A stretch of DNA of 64,000 nucleotides from Maribacter litopenaei. Lineage in GTDB: Bacteria; Bacteroidota; Bacteroidia; Flavobacteriales; Flavobacteriaceae. The DNA is taken from NCBI RefSeq assembly GCF_025244665.1, contig NZ_CP104205.1, forward strand, positions 620,001 to 684,000. Reading direction: 5' to 3'. The translations under genes and the position numbers were made by a program. The notes under the pieces were generated by a model that had not been told where the DNA came from, searched no databases, and saw only the letters and a list, made by a program, of their open reading frames with translations. Below are positions 63,167 to 64,000 of this stretch, one piece after another. How positions within the stretch are numbered: the stretch's first letter is position 1; each line of letters begins with the position of its first letter.

Positions 63167-64000
63167 ATGAAGTCAAAAACAAAAGTTCTTTTATTTCTTG
63201 TGACCGTTTTAACGGGACTTAATTCCATAGCCCAAAGAGGGGTTAGGATAGCCTACGTGGATATGGAATATATTCGGAAAATGTGGAAGAGTATAGGGAC
63301 GCAAGTGAGCAACTCGATACCAAGATCCAGAAATGGAAGGTGGAAATCGAGCAGAAGCAAAGTGTTGTGGAACAGATGAAGAAGGACTTAATGGCCGAAA
63401 AAGTGCTACTGACTCTGAACTCATTGAGGAACGTGAGGAGGAGATTCAAATCCTTGAAAAGGAGATGATTGAGTATCAACAGGATAGGTTTGGTGCACAG
63501 GGAGATTTGGTACTTCAAAAACGTAGGTTGATACAGCCAATTCAAGATCAAGTGTTTAATGAAGTCCAAAAATTGGGTGCCAATAAAAAATATGATTTTA
63601 TTTTTGATAAATCTGCGGATGTCGTAATGTTGTACTCCGAAAAAAGACACGATATTAGTGACTTGGTCTTAGGGGAATTGCAAGAACAAGAAAAATTAGC
63701 AAAACTAAAGAAGGGACGGATACCGAAGCAGATTTGAGGCCTTTGAAAGGGATGATGAAATAGTGGAGGAGGAGGAAGTTTCAGAAGCTTTGCAGGAGCG
63801 TATAGATAGAGCGGCAGAGGCTCAGGCGGCAAGGGAGAAAACTGCTGCCGAAAAGAGGGAGGAACAGCTGAAATTGCGTGAAGAGCGAAAGAAGGCTTAT
63901 GAGGAAAGAAGAAAAAAATTGTTAGAAGAACGGGAAGCTAAGAAAAAAGAGAAGGAAGAAGAAAGAAATAAGGATAATCAGGAAGGAAATTCCGATAATA
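63167..64000 (+). CDS. OmpH/Skp family periplasmic chaperone with long charged tail (3' truncated by the window)
   Basis: A signal peptide (VTVLTGLNSIAQRG) is followed by the OmpH start RIAYVDMEYI, a coiled coil (EQLDTKIQKWKVEIEQKQ), and the conserved ANKKYDFIFDKSADVVMLY. After the domain the frame continues as a Glu/Lys/Arg-rich coiled coil (about 63742-64000; EEERRKK-like repeats) with no stop before the edge. Skp/OmpH escorts unfolded outer-membrane proteins to BamA, encoded upstream. Breaks at 63273-63277 (YILENVEEY), 63413-63418 (LLTPELIEERE) and 63722-63727 restore with CCAGA/TCTGG. A further lost A near 63708 is needed to enter the tail frame. Confidence 0.87.

Noticed and set aside
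1..64000. CCGG as the error-prone motif instead of CCAGA
   Set aside because: CCGG would explain many breaks with one edit, but it gives Pro, Gly or Arg where conserved Leu, Gln or Trp are expected (mutS SKILG, sppA YSQKD, GH3 IPLWDVEL), and many CCGG sites are intact, including inside terminators.
1..64000. CRISPR array, insertion sequence or integrase
   Set aside because: No regularly spaced repeats, transposase motifs or terminal inverted repeats were seen on either strand.

Overview
The window reads as a chromosomal piece of a marine-type Flavobacteriaceae bacterium (phylum Bacteroidota). The reasons are a type IX secretion (T9SS) type B sorting domain, PorP/SprF and PorG-like proteins, a FolK-deoxynucleoside kinase fusion, the porG-uppS-bamA-ompH order and AT-rich intergenic DNA. 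No phage, insertion sequence, CRISPR array or rRNA was seen.

Layout. (1) 1-6.4 kb: the 3' part of a large Calx-beta/DUF11 adhesin with a T9SS type B C-terminus, then its PorP/SprF partner and an OmpA-like envelope protein. (2) 6.4-8.6 kb: a small unknown protein, an Nramp-like transporter without the usual metal-binding motif, and a SanA/YdcF protein. (3) 8.8-35.6 kb: a carbohydrate locus. It holds GH67 alpha-glucuronidase, a type B esterase, a compact minus-strand rhamnose operon (GH106 rhamnosidase, bifunctional rhamnulose-phosphate aldolase/lactaldehyde dehydrogenase, isomerase, kinase, L-lactate dehydrogenase, NCS1-type permease), a GntR regulator, and a divergent GH78 rhamnosidase. A Nudix-type regulator, a TIM-barrel sugar isomerase lipoprotein, an FAD-dependent sugar/polyol oxidase, a second esterase and a GH3 enzyme follow. 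Rhamnose freed by GH106/GH78 can be followed on paper to dihydroxyacetone phosphate and pyruvate. The sugars fit a rhamnose- and glucuronate-containing polysaccharide such as ulvan or a pectin, but no SusC/SusD pair, lyase or sulfatase lies in the window. (4) 35.7-36.9 kb: a PepSY membrane protein, tRNA-Leu(UAA), a tRNA-Leu remnant carrying a palindrome, and tRNA-Gly(GCC). (5) 37-64 kb: core genes mutS, trmH-like, folK-dNK, sppA, yhhQ, asmA-like, DUF2797, GH3-auxin family, an AraC regulator, clpX, clpP, tig, pdxJ, a CBS protein, nadK, porG, uppS, bamA and ompH.

The most striking feature crosses all regions. About half of the protein genes, including essential ones (clpX, bamA, uppS, mutS), are broken by small indels or nonsense changes. 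When the expected protein is restored, roughly 45 of about 55 breaks fall on one pentamer, CCAGA (TCTGG on the other strand), which is read as CCGAGA, CCGA, CCGTA, CCGTGA or CGGA. This is best explained by systematic miscalling at a modified CCAGA motif in a long-read assembly, which would imply an active CCAGA-specific DNA methyltransferase in this organism. Broken genes are therefore annotated as single full-length genes spanning their fragments.
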